From a virus, in the IMG/VR virus record IMGVR_UViG_3300007754_000004, positions 1-64,000 of that record: a stretch of 64,000 nucleotides of DNA. One strand, 5' to 3'. Positions 15,284-25,400 of this stretch are shown here, piece after piece. The position numbers and the translations under genes are program-made. Each line of letters begins with the position of its first letter. The first letter of the stretch is position 1. The notes below the pieces were generated by a model, which made no database searches, was not told the origin of the DNA, and worked only from the letters and a program-made list of their open reading frames with translations.

Positions 15284-16107
15284 TTCTTACGCCTCCTCTC
15301 CCACGGCTTCTTTTTCTTCTTGCTATCCGAATCGAGACCAAGATCTACGTTGACGGCTCGGGTCCCTCCCGTAGACCTCGCGAACCTCGGGTCAGTGGCC
15401 GCGGAAGGACGCGGCGGGCCCCCCACACTTGGCTCGAAAGCCATCTCTTCATAGCCCCGAGAGGGCTTCCGAACCGAAGGTGTCCGAGACTGCCCGTAGA
15501 CTCGCTCCCAACCCCGGACGAAATCTCCAACCAGATGGTCATAGGAGAGGTGCCCGTCTTCCAGCGGGTAGTTCGGCTGATCTACTATCCAGGTAGGGTT
15601 GCCTGCGTGGAGCCGGAGCATCAGGGCTTCCAGAAAGACCTCCGCCATCGCGGAGTTGCGAGCCGCCTTGACCCCGAGGTAGATGACCAGCAGTTCAGCG
15701 GGGGCGACCAGATCTTCCAGGGAGTAGTGAGACGCGGTGACCACCATCGCATCCGGGTCAAAGATCTCTGCTCCTTTGACCGCGTGGCTGGCTAACCACG
15801 CCGTCATGAGCTGGGCGTCCGTGACTACCTGAAACGACCAGGATGGGGGCCGGCGGATCGCGACATGCCTCATGTGCTCCACGAACCAGCCACGGGGAGC
15901 GGTGATCCAGGTGTTCTTCTCGACCCGCTCCGTGAGTGGGCTGCTTGGAATCGGGTCGGCTTTCAGAAGGCCGGGCATTCCTCGTTCCACATTTCGCTTG
16001 ATCGCCTCCCGAAGGCGGCAACCACACCGCTGGACGACTGGTGGCACGAGTCCCTCTTGAGGGACTGGAACGACACCAGCCCCTCCACATACGACACACT
16101 CAGCCAT
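15280..16107 (-). CDS. Putative helicase loader with N-terminal zinc ribbon
   Basis: 275 residues. The N-terminus has two Cys pairs (CVVCGGAG...CGC). The middle (DLVAPAELLVIYLGVKAARNSAMAEVFLEALM) resembles the Walker B region of DnaC/DnaI-like loaders, but no Walker A is visible. The C-terminus is disordered and Lys/Arg-rich (KKKKKPWERRRKK). Its position directly before the DnaB-like gene supports a loader role. An unrelated replication accessory protein is possible. Confidence 0.5.
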   Translation of the reverse strand: MAECVVCGGAGVVPVPQEGLVPPVVQRCGCRLREAIKRNVERGMPGLLKADPIPSSPLTERVEKNTWITAPRGWFVEHMRHVAIRRPPSWSFQVVTDAQLMTAWLASHAVKGAEIFDPDAMVVTASHYSLEDLVAPAELLVIYLGVKAARNSAMAEVFLEALMLRLHAGNPTWIVDQPNYPLEDGHLSYDHLVGDFVRGWERVYGQSRTPSVRKPSRGYEEMAFEPSVGGPPRPSAATDPRFARSTGGTRAVNVDLGLDSDSKKKKKPWERRRKK

Positions 16108-19100
16108 CGCTACCTCCAGCGCGAGCGTCTTCTACCAGCCCGTCAAAGACTTCCCGAAGCTCGTTGATCTCCTCGATAATCTCCTCGTTCTCCTCTTCTT
16201 CGTCCCCCTCCCCTTTGATCCTCTTCCCGAGGATAGCTTCGACCAGCTTGAGCTTCTTCCGACAGGTCCCCAGAGTCCGCTCATCCACGGTCCCCCGTGC
16301 AATCAGGTGGATCGCATAGACCATGTCATGCAAGATCCCGATCCGAATCATCCGACCGAGAATCTGCAAGTAAATCCCAGCCGACCAGGGCGTGTCCAGA
16401 AAGACGATCGCCTTCGCTGCCTGGAGATTGATGCTATCGGAACCCGCCTTGGTAATCCAGACGATATTCACCCCGGAATCGTGAGCCTGGAAGGCGTCCA
16501 TCGCAGCCTGTCGAGCCGCGATGGTGTTCTCATCTCCGGTCACCCGGACTGACTTGACCTTGAGCTTCTTCTCCAGCCAGGGCTTCCCGAAGTTCACCAT
16601 CTCCTTGAATCGGGTGTAGATGATGACCTTCTGACCTTCCAACTCCCCGCCCGGAGCCAGGAGGTCAGCCAACACGTCCAGCTTCTCAGACGTCTCCTCG
16701 TCGAAGCCGATGAGGCAGGGGTGATTCACAATCTCCTGGCAGTAGGTGATCGCGGTGAGATGCGTGGTCTCTCTCAGCTCACCGTCTCCAACCTCCAGCA
16801 ACCCCTCCAACGCCTCCGCGTATTTAGCCGCCTGGAAGGAGGTGAGCCCGTGGCGGATTTCTTTGATCTGAAGCGGCGGGAGATCCTGCGCTACCTGGAA
16901 CTTCGCCCTTCCCAGGTGGAAGGGGTCGATCTTGGCCTTGAACCGAGCGATATCCTTCGGCCGATACCCTCGGATAACCGGGACCTTCCTGCCTCGACCG
17001 ATCGGCTGCATCTGGACGATGCAGTAGTCGTTCATAAAGGCGTTCCGGCTGTGGGTAAACAACCCAGGGACCAGCACCTTCATGATCCCAAACCCTTCCA
17101 TCAGGTTGTTCTGAATCAGCGTCGCTGTCATTCCCCAGACGCGGTTTGCCCTCTCCACCCCCCCGAGGTGCCTCATGATCTGGTGAATCTGAGACGACGG
17201 ATTCTTGAACGCCTGACAGTTTGACACCAGGGTGCCGTTGGCAAAGAAATTGTGGTTACCTTCGACCTCCAAGTCATAGACATATCGGTCTTTCTTGGGG
17301 TCAGATGGAACCCAAGTTCCGGTCTCTGTGACCCAATCCAGAATTGTTCTTTGCTGGGGACGGGTGTCAAAGTCGGAAGCCCTGGCACAAGTCTTTTCAG
17401 GAAACTTGTACATGACTCCAGGAAACCCACATGGAAGCAGGTTCAGGAACACTGATGTTGCTTGGTCATTGAGATAAAGGAGGAGGTGCCCTCTCTTAGA
17501 CACCTTGATTTGTGCCTTGACCCCCCACTTCCACCACAACCACCCAGCCAACAGCTCAACCTCGCCCCTGTCAAACCCACTTGTATGGAGTGTGACTCGG
17601 CGGGTCCTACCGTCTTTGCAAACGTGCTCATTCAGGGAGCCGTCATCGGCATACCACACAGCCAAACCAAGAGGCCCAACATGATTTAGCCAAGAGGCTG
17701 TGATCCTCTTACCACCTTGCCAAACGCGGTTCTGCACCGCCCAAGAAGTGACAGCCTCATTGGTTTGGAGCTTGAATCGAGCATAACCCTTCGGCTGTCC
17801 GTCTGTTCTAGGGAAGCCGCCGTTGGCTGATGTGTCTACCTCCGACACCCCCAGAGACTTCAAGATTTCTCGCTTGAAAATCAGGTAGTCCTTCTGGACC
17901 TCAGAATGGCCGAAGGCCACTCCGACCCGGACGTTGTTTGGATAGGCTAGACTGGAGTCCCCCAACAAAGCCCCGAAAATGACTTGCCATTGATCCTCAG
18001 AAGGGACATTTGAGCAGAGGTGTTGTACCTTGGAGCCTTCTTTGAGACGACTCGCCAGAACCTTTCCTCCCTCGGGGGTATAGAACTTGTGGGTGCTGGT
18101 GACACGAAGCCGTCCCCCGAACCGAAAACCGAGATGGAGTAGGTTTCTTCTCCGGCCCCTTTGGAAGGGAACCCGATGCCAATCAACAACTCTCTTCGGC
18201 TCGACCTCTCCTGTTTCTGGGTTCCAAGAAAGAACCTCAACAGGTAATTTCTGAGAGACAATCTTCCCGATTAACTCGGTACTACCGTCCGCTAGGAGGA
18301 CGGGGGTGTGGTACTGGAAGCACTCATCTGCGATGAGGATGTAGTCTTGCCACCCCTGCATCTGCCGGAAGTCCCGCCGGACAGACCCGTAGCCCATAAC
18401 CAGGACCGGATAGCGATCCTTCTCCTGCCAAGCCTTATATGCCTTCTTCCTCTTCACGGGGGTCCCCGCGGAGACGACCGGATCGACCACCCGGGTGAAA
18501 TTCTTAAAAGCGAGAGCCCACTGAGTGACAGCGGACTTGTTGCAGATAATGATCACTTTGCGAGTGGGATCCTCGATTTCCCAGAGGAAGCAGAGGGCCG
18601 CGATCACCTCTAAGGTGTTGTGGTTGACTAAGCCGTTACCCACGAAGCAGTGGCGGGGGTCATCCACCTCAATGTCCACAACCTCCTTGAACCCGGTTTT
18701 GATGGATTCGATGGGGTCGTAGAAAAACCTCCGTGATAGAAGCTTTTCGATGCCCTTATAGGCAGGGTGGTCCTTAGCCACCCCCACCTCGTAGGCCACC
18801 TCCAGCATCCACTCCAGAAACCCGTAGGTAGGGTTCCTGCGCCTAGCCCGGACGTGGGTGAGCGTGTTGTAGAAGGAGGACCCCCATCGAGTGCTAATCG
18901 AGAACCCATGCTTCTTGCAGCCGACAAGAATCTCCGACCGCAACAGCTCGACAGCACCCCAAGCGAACGGGACAATATCGTGGTTGGGGTTGGACTTGTT
19001 CGGGATGGCTCCCGCCAAACTACTCTTCTTACGAGAGGAGATGAAACCCACCTCGGCCTCGAAAATCCGGGCGTCCTCCCCGAACATTGTGAGCCGCCAG

Positions 19101-20179
19101 TAGGTGTGGTCGCGACCCTGGACCATCTTGGGGGAACGATTGGAGACGATTCCCAGGCGCAAGAGGAGGAGTTGAACCTCTCGAAGAAGCCTCTCAGAGG
19201 CGGAGCTGATCTCCACACCACCAGAAACAACGGACCCCTCTCCCTCAAACAGACCTCGGAGGAACGCTACCTGTGAATCCCGGGTCCCGATCATGACGGG
19301 GTCAGGAACGCGCTTGTCAGCGGGCAAGCCGTAGTCCACCCCCATCCCCTCCAGATACTTGCGGAGGTAGACGCTATCGATCCGCATCTCTTTCTGGTCG
19401 GACTCCTTGCCCCATCCGAACTGCTCCGCCAGGAGCCCCTGAATGTCTCGATGAACCGCTGGATTCTTCTCGGGACACTGCGAGATAGTGAACACGTAGG
19501 GGTGATTCACCCAGGCTTCCCCCACGATGTATCCGAGCAAACGGGCTAGGCTCGGGTTGAGCTGCGTAGGGACAGAATACACCTTGGCGTTAGGGGCCAC
19601 GGTGGGGAGCCGGAGCGGGGGCTCCTCGTCGGGGAACTGCGTAGGAGTCCTGTCCACGCAGAGGTAGTCCCCGACTTCCAGTTCTCCTGTCTTGATGAAC
19701 TGCTCTCCCGTGATCCCCCTCACGAACAGAGGGTGGACCAGTGAGCCCTCAACCTCGAATCCGTAGCGGCTCCGCACCCTCCGGGTCGGCTTGTTCCCGC
19801 AGTAGTAGAAGCTCTTGACCAGGACCATGTCGGACCCGATCCGAACCTGAACCCCAGAGCCCTCCAGGGAGGCGAAGGAGTCGGGGTCCATAGGACCCGG
19901 CTGGAGATCCCCGATGGGGACCAGCCCCCTATTGGTGTCCAGCAGGGTGTCTTTCGTGACGCACTTACCCAAGCCCGTGTCGTCCCCCACCAGGAACCTC
20001 TTCATGGAGAGGAGATGGACGACCATCTGGGCCTGATAGTAGCGGAGGGAGAAAGGCTTCTCGGTCCCGTCTAGTGCCTTGTACGAGGGCACCATCAGCG
20101 ACGAGGCCCGGAGAACCAAGTCCTCTTTCTCCCGGACAGCTTTCAGCTTCTCATAAGTGGCAGCCAGTACGGGATCCAT
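16100..20179 (-). CDS. SNF2-type helicase with two inteins
   Basis: 1359 residues from the ATG at 20179, which has a GAGGAGG ribosome binding site; a GTG at 20209 is less likely. Removing the inteins leaves about 542 residues. Motif I (DDTGLGK|TLEV) is split by the first intein and motif II (IADE|CQAFKNP) by the second. Motif III (GMTATLIQN) and motif VI (QILGRMIRIG) are intact. The last 60 residues are acidic. The extein would be an ATP-dependent DNA translocase or helicase acting in replication or repair. Both inteins must splice out for activity. The gene precedes the loader and DnaB genes, overlapping the former by 8 nt. Confidence 0.92.
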   Translation of the reverse strand: MDPVLAATYEKLKAVREKEDLVLRASSLMVPSYKALDGTEKPFSLRYYQAQMVVHLLSMKRFLVGDDTGLGKCVTKDTLLDTNRGLVPIGDLQPGPMDPDSFASLEGSGVQVRIGSDMVLVKSFYYCGNKPTRRVRSRYGFEVEGSLVHPLFVRGITGEQFIKTGELEVGDYLCVDRTPTQFPDEEPPLRLPTVAPNAKVYSVPTQLNPSLARLLGYIVGEAWVNHPYVFTISQCPEKNPAVHRDIQGLLAEQFGWGKESDQKEMRIDSVYLRKYLEGMGVDYGLPADKRVPDPVMIGTRDSQVAFLRGLFEGEGSVVSGGVEISSASERLLREVQLLLLRLGIVSNRSPKMVQGRDHTYWRLTMFGEDARIFEAEVGFISSRKKSSLAGAIPNKSNPNHDIVPFAWGAVELLRSEILVGCKKHGFSISTRWGSSFYNTLTHVRARRRNPTYGFLEWMLEVAYEVGVAKDHPAYKGIEKLLSRRFFYDPIESIKTGFKEVVDIEVDDPRHCFVGNGLVNHNTLEVIAALCFLWEIEDPTRKVIIICNKSAVTQWALAFKNFTRVVDPVVSAGTPVKRKKAYKAWQEKDRYPVLVMGYGSVRRDFRQMQGWQDYILIADECFQYHTPVLLADGSTELIGKIVSQKLPVEVLSWNPETGEVEPKRVVDWHRVPFQRGRRRNLLHLGFRFGGRLRVTSTHKFYTPEGGKVLASRLKEGSKVQHLCSNVPSEDQWQVIFGALLGDSSLAYPNNVRVGVAFGHSEVQKDYLIFKREILKSLGVSEVDTSANGGFPRTDGQPKGYARFKLQTNEAVTSWAVQNRVWQGGKRITASWLNHVGPLGLAVWYADDGSLNEHVCKDGRTRRVTLHTSGFDRGEVELLAGWLWWKWGVKAQIKVSKRGHLLLYLNDQATSVFLNLLPCGFPGVMYKFPEKTCARASDFDTRPQQRTILDWVTETGTWVPSDPKKDRYVYDLEVEGNHNFFANGTLVSNCQAFKNPSSQIHQIMRHLGGVERANRVWGMTATLIQNNLMEGFGIMKVLVPGLFTHSRNAFMNDYCIVQMQPIGRGRKVPVIRGYRPKDIARFKAKIDPFHLGRAKFQVAQDLPPLQIKEIRHGLTSFQAAKYAEALEGLLEVGDGELRETTHLTAITYCQEIVNHPCLIGFDEETSEKLDVLADLLAPGGELEGQKVIIYTRFKEMVNFGKPWLEKKLKVKSVRVTGDENTIAARQAAMDAFQAHDSGVNIVWITKAGSDSINLQAAKAIVFLDTPWSAGIYLQILGRMIRIGILHDMVYAIHLIARGTVDERTLGTCRKKLKLVEAILGKRIKGEGDEEEENEEIIEEINELREVFDGLVEDARAGGSDG
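17219..18322 (-). other. Intein 2 in the DEAD-type motif, with LAGLIDADG endonuclease
   Basis: 368 residues from CFQYHTPVLLADG to TLVSN. Block B (VTSTHKFYTPEGG) and block F (YVYDLEVEGNHNFFANG) are clear. The penultimate residue is Ser, not the usual His. The +1 residue is Cys. The helices VIFGALLGDSSL and LAVWYADDGSL look like an intact LAGLIDADG endonuclease. It sits directly after Asp-Glu of motif II. Confidence 0.93.
18617..19963 (-). other. Intein 1 in Walker A, with LAGLIDADG endonuclease
   Basis: 449 residues from CVTKDTLLD to LVNHN. Block A starts with Cys and block B holds LVHPLF. The C-terminus has His-Asn, followed by Thr as +1 nucleophile. Two LAGLIDADG helices (LARLLGYIVGEA and FLRGLFEGEGS) keep acidic residues, so the endonuclease may be active. 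It separates GLGK from the following Thr of the P-loop. Confidence 0.93.
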
Positions 20180-20245
20180 AAGCCTCCTCGGGACCCCTCC
20201 CTCTACCACACCGGGAGGCTTCTTAGCCCCCCGACTGCGTCAACC

Positions 20246-20827
20246 TTACCGAGTCTCCGACCACCCGAAGAGCACCGTCCTCAGCAAGACCCCCTTGCTG
20301 AACCACTGAGGTCGCTTGTCCACCGCTTCTGTAAGACGAAGTTTGATGTATCGAGTCAGATTTGCCCCCGTAGGTGCAGAGGGGTGTGCCCTCTCTAGTA
20401 CCCGGGTCATATCTTTCCTCTTTGTTTTCACGAGGTTATCGACCAAGGAGCTAATCCTCGGCCGGAGGCTCTGGACTGACCACGCCCCGAGAGCGTCCGC
20501 GGCGTTGAAGAGATTGTCCTCTGATCCCTCAGGGGGGACATGCACCTGCCCCCAGGTGGCGGAACCTCCGGCTTGCCACACCGAGAGGAGCACACGAAGT
20601 CCTGGAGAATAATGACCTGACGACTGGAGAGACCGCTTCCCCGCAGGGCTCGCGAGGCTGTACCGGAAGTACCCCCTGTCCAGGTTGTGTACCACGGCGA
20701 TCCGATCGATCTGCTGCTCGATCTCAGGCACCAGTCGAGGAAGCCCCGCGAGAACCGCCTCCCCGAGCCCGATCAGGATTCGATTGCGGGGCGTCCTGGC
20801 CTCGCGAATGGTCTCCAAGAAATTCAT
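20246..20827 (-). CDS. Hypothetical protein in the lysis group
   Basis: 193 residues from the ATG at 20827, 1 nt after the upstream stop (TGAAATG). No domain recognised. It is mixed helix and strand, without a signal peptide or membrane segment. Being coupled to a peptidoglycan-binding protein, it may help lysis or virion entry. Confidence 0.65.
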   Translation of the reverse strand: MNFLETIREARTPRNRILIGLGEAVLAGLPRLVPEIEQQIDRIAVVHNLDRGYFRYSLASPAGKRSLQSSGHYSPGLRVLLSVWQAGGSATWGQVHVPPEGSEDNLFNAADALGAWSVQSLRPRISSLVDNLVKTKRKDMTRVLERAHPSAPTGANLTRYIKLRLTEAVDKRPQWFSKGVLLRTVLFGWSETR

Positions 20828-20828
20828 T

Positions 20829-21608
20829 TCAGCCTCCAATTTCCACGATAAGCCTTCCGGGCCCTTCAATCGCCAGGGAAGCTCCTTGAGCTGTTTGAAC
20901 CGCGGCGACTCCACCCGTGGCGATGGTCCTCACGACGCCGGGAGCCACCACGTATCCCCAGCGACGCGATGCCTTCCCGGAGACGCTCTCGGGGATCTCA
21001 CCGAGGGCAACCGCAGCCTTCGTGAGCGGCTGCCCCTGGAGCCCCAGGGAACGCAAAGCTGAACTGGTCCGCGGGCCGATGATCCCATCCACGGGACCGC
21101 AAGGAGCCCCGAGTCGATGGAGCTGGGCTTGGACAAATCGCTCCGTCGTCTTGCCCCCACCCCAGGTCCCCACATCCACCTGTGCCGCCGCACATACGGA
21201 CTTCCAGGCGACTTCCCCTCTCCCCTCGCCCAGGAGAGAATCATACAACCTCTGCCAGGGTCCGAAAAAGTGAAACACGCCCTGCGTAGGGCTCGGGAGG
21301 GGGTATCGATCGAAGGGCGTAAACCCCAGGGGGATGACCAACCCCCAGAGAGCCTCCAGGGACTCCTGAGACGCTCTACCGGCTACCTCCAGGGTCAGGG
21401 TCACCTCCCGCCCTGAACGCCGAAGAGAGAGGCTCTCAGGCAGCCCTGTGAGACCCGCATCCGTCTTGACCTGGGTTCTCCGAACCCCTGTCGCTGTCAG
21501 GGCTCCGAAGCCTCTCTCAGCAGCTCGCCTGTTGGCCTGACGCAGTCCTTCCACGAGGTCCGGCGTAAACACCGAGGAGCGAGTGCTGATCAGGGAGGTT
21601 CGGAACAT
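20829..21608 (-). CDS. Peptidoglycan-binding-domain protein (putative endolysin component)
   Basis: 259 residues. Residues about 155-200 (TERFVQAQLHRLGAPCGPVDGIIGPRTSSALRSLGL, split over two lines in the fold) match the PG_binding_1 repeat, with its GPVDGIIGPRT core. The N-terminal part (FTPFDRYPLPSP...HFFGPWQ) may be a catalytic or second binding domain, but I cannot name it. AGGAG lies 8 nt before the ATG. With the holin-like gene upstream it suggests a lysis cassette. Confidence 0.7.
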   Translation of the reverse strand: MFRTSLISTRSSVFTPDLVEGLRQANRRAAERGFGALTATGVRRTQVKTDAGLTGLPESLSLRRSGREVTLTLEVAGRASQESLEALWGLVIPLGFTPFDRYPLPSPTQGVFHFFGPWQRLYDSLLGEGRGEVAWKSVCAAAQVDVGTWGGGKTTERFVQAQLHRLGAPCGPVDGIIGPRTSSALRSLGLQGQPLTKAAVALGEIPESVSGKASRRWGYVVAPGVVRTIATGGVAAVQTAQGASLAIEGPGRLIVEIGG

Positions 21609-21650
21609 CCAGGGGTCTCCTATCCCGAGAGGGGCATAGGAGGTATACCG

Positions 21651-22124
21651 CTAGGGCCCCTTGGGCTGGAGAGCCCCGATATGCTTGAAGAGAGCTTCCC
21701 ACCCCCCGATCGCCGCGAGTCCCGCGGTCAATCCCTGCATCAGGGCAGCGTCAACCGCGGCGTTTGCTGAGAGGGCCGCCCCCGTGGTTCCGAGTACGGC
21801 GAGGCTCAAAGTCACCCACGGCACCGCTTTCTTAGGGACCTTGTTCTTCAAGGCGTACTTTCGAGCCAGAGCTACCAGGATGCTGAGGAGCAGGCCGACC
21901 ACCACCGGCCAGGACTTGCTATCCAGGGCTCCCACAAGAAGCCCGACTTCGTCTGCGACCTCCTGAAGGGCTTCAGCTCCCTCGACAATCGCCTCTTCAA
22001 TCTCCTCCGGATTCGGAGCGTCTCCCACCCGCTCCACGGGTGCCGGCTCAGACGGAGGGCTATCCTGTCCATAAGCGACAGGGGAGGCCAAAGAGACCAT
22101 CAGGAAGAAGTAGAGAAATCGCAT
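21651..22124 (-). CDS. Holin-like membrane protein with signal peptide
   Basis: 157 residues from the ATG at 22124, with GAGGA before it. It has an N-terminal signal peptide (FLYFFLMVSLASPVAYG), an acidic linker, then membrane segments near residues 72-88 and 102-120 and a short Ala/Gly-rich hydrophobic stretch near 124-140. This layout suits a holin or holin-like pore regulator. It precedes the peptidoglycan-binding gene by 42 nt. Confidence 0.6.
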   Translation of the reverse strand: MRFLYFFLMVSLASPVAYGQDSPPSEPAPVERVGDAPNPEEIEEAIVEGAEALQEVADEVGLLVGALDSKSWPVVVGLLLSILVALARKYALKNKVPKKAVPWVTLSLAVLGTTGAALSANAAVDAALMQGLTAGLAAIGGWEALFKHIGALQPKGP

Positions 22125-22132
22125 GGTCGTCC

Positions 22133-22495
22133 TCAACGATGAGCGAGGATGGTTTCGACAATCCTCGCTTTTGTCATGTCCGGGGTTACGAGAGCACCCT
22201 CTCCCCGAGCCACCGTCAGGAGATCGGATTTAGGGAGACGTTGAAGAGCCGATCGACTCAACAGGATGGGGCTCGGTTCACCGGTCCCGGGGTCGATAGC
22301 CCCTGGAGGCGGGGGGCTGTCCGCCCGGTAGGTCTTAGGCTTACCCAACTCCAACAGCCGTCGCTTCACGTTCTGCCTCTGGTCCTCAGAAAGTCCCGGG
22401 TTCAACAAAGCAGACCTGAGCTGAGACCGGTACCTCGCGAGGTGTTGTTCCCGCAGCTCAAAGGGAACGTCCATCTGACTCAAGAAGTGAGGCAT
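22133..22495 (-). CDS. Hypothetical protein with SAP-like C-terminus
   Basis: About 120 residues. The ATG at 22495 overlaps the stop of the giant tail protein (TGATG). The C-terminal 40 residues (SALQRLPKSDLLTVARGEG, then TKARIVETILAHR) have the helix-extended-helix form of SAP/Rho-N domains. The middle is Pro-rich. It may be a virion assembly or DNA-binding factor. Confidence 0.6.
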   Translation of the reverse strand: MPHFLSQMDVPFELREQHLARYRSQLRSALLNPGLSEDQRQNVKRRLLELGKPKTYRADSPPPPGAIDPGTGEPSPILLSRSALQRLPKSDLLTVARGEGALVTPDMTKARIVETILAHR

Positions 22496-25400
22496 CAACC
22501 CACCGTGCTAGAGACGTCGCCGCCAGAGTAGACAGCCAACACAACGCCGGCCACATCGGGCGAACTCCGACGACGACCCTTGACCATCGGCCGCCCCTCA
22601 AGCCGATACCTGTCCGCGGCGGCGTAGCCTTCGCCATATCCGCTCGGGGAGATGATCCCACTCAAGGAGAGACCATCATCCTGAATGCTGCTCCCCAGGA
22701 GCCCGTAGGTCGCGACGACCATCTGAACCTCGTCTCCCTGGCTCACCTGAGCGTTGGTGGAAAACGCCTGCTCGGGGAAGTTCCGGACCAGCATTGCCTT
22801 GCAGACCAGGACGCCACCCTTGAGGACCGGCTTGAGGCTGGCCTCAAGGGCTCCGCTTACCCAATCCACGGGACCACCCGGGTTGGGGTCGTCCATGACG
22901 AACACGGAGCCCCCGCCGCGATAGAGGCGGTACTTCTTGCTGCCCGTCGGCTCGTTCACGTCGTGGTACGCCGTGTAGGCCAGGATCCCACCGTCCGCCA
23001 TCCCGACCCAATGACCCGCCCCACCCGTGAAACGGGTGTAGGCCCCGCTCCCGCTGTTTGTCAACGGAAGGAGAGTCTGTACCGGCCGAATCCCAGGCGG
23101 GAGCGTCTGCATCGCAGATGCTTTGTTGCCCAGGGGATCCTCGCAAAGGAAGTCGCTGTCCTGAAGGAGAATCCCAAGCGGGAGTCGCTCCGTCATTCCC
23201 GTCAAGTCAATCTGAGAGGTGCCCGACCCGGCGTTCATCACCAGATCAGACCCATCCCGGAGATTCGCCGCCGTCGGGGTGCCCACTCCGGGCTCCGGCG
23301 TCGTCGGAGTCAGAAGCTTGAACGCCGCCGGAGTGTCGTGAGACACCTTGATCCCATTCCCCTGAGCACCTACAGGGACCGCCTCGATCAACAGGACGTC
23401 GTCACCCTCCGTCCGCGCCGTCACCACCGCCGTCAAAGACGTGTGGGCGTTGATCCCAGCGACCAGATTCACGATCGAAGCCGCAGCGTCAGCTCCGACC
23501 TGAAACTCAGTTTGGTCCGCAGGGGACCCCGAAACTGCCGTGAGGGTAATCTTTGTCCCGCTCAAGTTGTAGATGGTCAGAATAGCCCCGGTCAGGGAGC
23601 CGTTAGCAATGACCTGAAGGAGAACGGAAGCCCTTGAGTTGTTTTCCCGCTGGCCCTCACTGAACGCCCTGGGGAGAATCCTCCAGGGGTTCGCGGAGGC
23701 TGAAGCCGGCACCCGAGAGGCTGCCGCTGCGGTGTCCTCCGTGTATCCGACGTCGAGGATCGTCCCGGCCTTGAGCTGGCCTCCGACCTTCCCTGTTCCG
23801 AGGGTCGTGTAGAAGTCGATGCTGGCGAGCACCTGAACTACTCGCCGGTTGGGGGTCTCGATTTGAAGAACCCCGGAGCTGTCGAATTGCTGAATCGGAG
23901 TCGCCAGAGCGTAGGCATCTGAGACAGCGATCTGCCCATAGCGATGCTGGTAGTCGCTGGTAGTGCGGGTACTCCCCGCTCGCGTCATGTAGGGGTCCCC
24001 CTGATAGACCGTCCGGTCGTATCCGACATACACCTGATCGTTAAGGGGTGCCGCAGCGGGGATCGTCATGTTGATCCCTTCCAGCTCCACGTTGGTCCCT
24101 TCGGTGACCGCAGCACCGGCCCCCGTGTTCCTCCGAGCGAGGACGAAGTTGTTCAGGTTGATGAATCCCCGGGCGAAACCGAAGACCACGCACTCAACCA
24201 CATACTCCAGGTCGTCGAAGGTCTCGCCGGAGACATAATCCGGGCTCAGGCTGATATCGAGGGCGTTGGACGGAATCACGTAGGTGTGATCGTCCGCGTC
24301 GCCGGTCACGTCGTTCGCCCCACCCTTCCGAATGAACAGGGTTTGAGCCTTGGCGTCCTTCCTCAAGAGGTTGGTCGCCGCGTCTGAAGACACCGTGACC
24401 CGGTCGGCGTCGAAAGTCGCCCCACCCTTATCGATGAAGTTCCGACGATCATAGACGCCGTAGAGGCGAGCAATACCCAGATAGGGAGGCAGCTCGATCC
24501 CCTTCAGAGTCCGTCCGAGATCTGAAGAGACTACCGTGGTGTCCGTGACCAGCCGGGCCTGATACGCCGGGGTCGCGGGACCGGCGATGGTTCCATACTC
24601 CCCGTAATCCAGACCCGAAGTGCTCCCGGTCTGGAGGTAGAGAGAGGACACCAGATTCCCAGCGGAGTCGTTGTTCTGCCCGCCCACGACATAGAAGACC
24701 GGCTTGGTCTCGTCAGCGTCATCGGTAAAGAGGTGGTTGATCCCAGGGAGAAAGGTCCCCGTGGTCACCGAGGTGTCATGGTAGGGAATGTCCTGGCGAC
24801 CAAACCGGGGCATGTACTCCCAGGGGACCACGAATCCCATCCTCAGGTTTGAGGTAAAGATCGTCGCCCCATCCTTGTCTGTCCCGATGGTCGGGGCCGG
24901 GCCCGGATAAGTGGTCGCGCCGACTAGGCTGGAAGCCGCCATGTTCACGGAGAACATGGTCATGCTCCGGTCCAAGAAAGGCCGGAAGACAAGAGACTTG
25001 CTCCCCTTATCGAAGAAGACCTCAACCTCTCGATCCTGCTCCGAGAACGCGATGATCTCGCCCCCGTGGGCCGGGGCAGCGGAGCCATCCAGCCCCAGGC
25101 CACTCAAACGATTCCAGACCTGGACATGAGCCGAGTCGAAGTGCGTCTCTGCGGACGCGACCCCGGACTCAGAGGAGAACGTGGAGTCCAGCGTAGACCC
25201 CGCCTGCCGGAGATAGTTCGCCCCAGCACTCCTCACGGCGACGCGGCGGATTTCGTCCGCGACTCTCGCTGTACCGCCACGACCAGGGTGATACAGCAGA
25301 GAGGTGGAGAGGATCGCCTTGCTGGCGATCGGCTGGCTGATCGCGTTGGCCCCGAGCGTCCCCGCTGCCCAGGGAGCGGATCCCGCTCCCTCCAGGTCCG

